Shown here piece after piece: positions 40,202 through 41,170 of a stretch of 41,170 bases of DNA. Each line of letters begins with the position of its first letter. Within the stretch, counting starts at the first letter, position 1. The DNA is from JASLPR01 sp964496475 (GTDB taxonomy: Bacteria; Chloroflexota; UBA11872; VXNJ01), in assembly GCA_964496475.1 (NCBI GenBank), contig CAZBZS010000018.1:1-41170 (forward strand), in the 5' to 3' direction. The translations under genes were made by a program, and so were the position numbers. Under the pieces are notes generated by a model. The model had not been told where the DNA came from. It saw nothing but the letters and a program-made list of their open reading frames with translations, and did not search any database.

Positions 40202-41170
40202 GAGGCTCTGGTCGCTTCGGAATACGGTCCGCTAAAAGCGGGAAAGCTGCCGGCCGGACTGTTGGACTCGCTGCTGCACGGGATGATACCCGGACAGGAA
40301 GTGCTGTTGGACGGCGCGGTGGGTGTCGACGCCGCGGTAATCGATTTCGCGCCCGGATCGGACAAGTATCTCGTTGCCAAGACCGACCCGATCACTTTCG
40401 CCACAGATCGTATTGGATTTTACGCGGTTCATGTGAATGCCAACGATATCGCTTGCATGGGAGGCACACCGAAGTGGTTTCTGTCGACGGTGTTGCTGCC
40501 GGACGGTACCGAGGAAGGTACGCTTCGGGAGATTTTCGGACAACTTGAGGACGCGTGCGGAACGATTGGCGTGAGCCTCGTCGGTGGCCACACCGAGATC
40601 ACCCCATCGGTGAACCGACCGGTGGTGATCGGCTGCATGCTCGGTGCGGTCGCCCCGGGCGGGCTGCTGTCGCCCCAGAACGCGCGCGACGGCGACGTTC
40701 TCATTCTCACTCAGGGAGCCGCAATCGAAGGGACGGCGGTGCTGGCCCGGGAGGCCGTCGGCCAGCTCCGCGGTGCGGGAGTTACAGAGGTGCAGATCGC
40801 CGCGGCGGCGGAGCTGCTGGACCGGCCCGGCATCAGCGTACTTTCGGCGGCCAGAGTGCTGCGGAGACAAGAGGGGCTTCACACGCTTCACGACCCGACC
40901 GAAGGCGGCATTGCGACCGCGATTCGAGAGCTGGCTACCGCGACCGAGCTCGGCATAGAGGTCGAAGTGGACAACGTAGCAGTGCTGCCTGAAACTTCCA
41001 CCGTGTGCGAGGCGTTGGGATTGGACCCTCTCGGACTGCTGGCCTCAGGGGCATTGCTGGCGGTGGTGTCTCCGGTGGGGGCTGACGACGCGTTATCTAG
41101 GCTGGGTAAGGAGGGGATTCCGGCGGCGGTGATTGGCCGGCTCATTGATAGGGCGGGTTGCTCCGAAGAT
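40202..41170 (+). CDS. AIR-synthase/PurM-like (HypE-type) protein, 3' end outside the window
   Basis: Open to the last base. PurM-fold features: GKLPAGLLDSLLHG, VGVDAAVIDF, VAKTDPITFATDRIGFYAVHVNANDIACMGG (ATP/metal site), LVGGHTEIT, and HDPTEGGIATAIRELA. This fits AIR-synthase-related proteins near HypE; [NiFe]-hydrogenase maturation partners are not visible, so the role is open. The start is a problem: the conserved N-terminus (from about 40226) sits in a frame closed by TGA at 40199-40201, and the first canonical codons in it are TTG 40262 and ATG 40283, which would cut off the KLPAG segment. ATG 40192 is in another frame and would join by skipping one base. Confidence 0.8.

Overview
The window (high GC, short spacers, many GTG/TTG starts) looks like a chromosomal segment of a free-living member of the Chloroflexota, possibly near Dehalococcoidia/SAR202. 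This is inferred from protein character: a Flp-type pilin core of the EEGQTLVE kind, secreted propeller proteins with Thr-Pro linkers, an LCP-family protein and a dnaA-parA-parB origin block. No rRNA, tRNA, CRISPR array, prophage or insertion sequence was recognised.

Layout. 1-4.5 kb: the end of nuoL, then nuoM and nuoN (proton-pumping arm of complex I), followed by a small zincin. 4.9-5.8 kb: a gene-poor gap holding a truncated reverse-strand ORF. 5.8-9.25 kb: replication and segregation block, with dnaA, a probable oriC with DnaA boxes, parA, and parB with a parS site inside its 3' end. 9.3-17.6 kb: a small membrane protein, an LCP-family protein, folC, an XRE regulator, a secreted beta-propeller protein and an orphan DNA methyltransferase. 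17.8-18.95 kb: two tandem cyclic-di-GMP-I riboswitches, each followed by an intrinsic terminator, upstream of a Flp pilin gene and a frameshifted prepilin-peptidase remnant. 19-20.9 kb: nuoE-nuoF without nuoG. 21-25.5 kb: mgtE interrupted by an in-frame TAG, a RecB-like Fe-S nuclease, a degenerate AnmK-like protein and a lipoprotein cyclophilin. 25.7-34 kb: M20 amidohydrolase, MATE exporter, HTH-metallo-beta-lactamase fusion, a 54-residue YHS protein, and a reverse-strand group of membrane protein, RraA-like protein and amidohydrolase. 34.3-41.2 kb: diguanylate cyclase, DedA, LysM protein, sugar nucleotidyltransferase, galactokinase pseudogene, DUF4126-like protein, PCMT-like methyltransferase and an AIR-synthase-like protein running off the end.

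How the parts connect. The diguanylate cyclase keeps GGEEF and an RxxD inhibitory site, so it could supply the ligand read by the two riboswitches in front of the pilin gene; this is the most interesting regulatory theme here. NuoE-F could be the NADH-oxidising module for the complex I arm encoded at the left edge. Several genes are damaged or have problematic starts (flp, prepilin peptidase, mgtE, galK, parA, the AIR-synthase-like gene). That means either real gene decay or assembly errors, and read-level checks would separate the two. Starts were chosen from visible Shine-Dalgarno (SD) sequences and conserved N-termini. No database search was possible.
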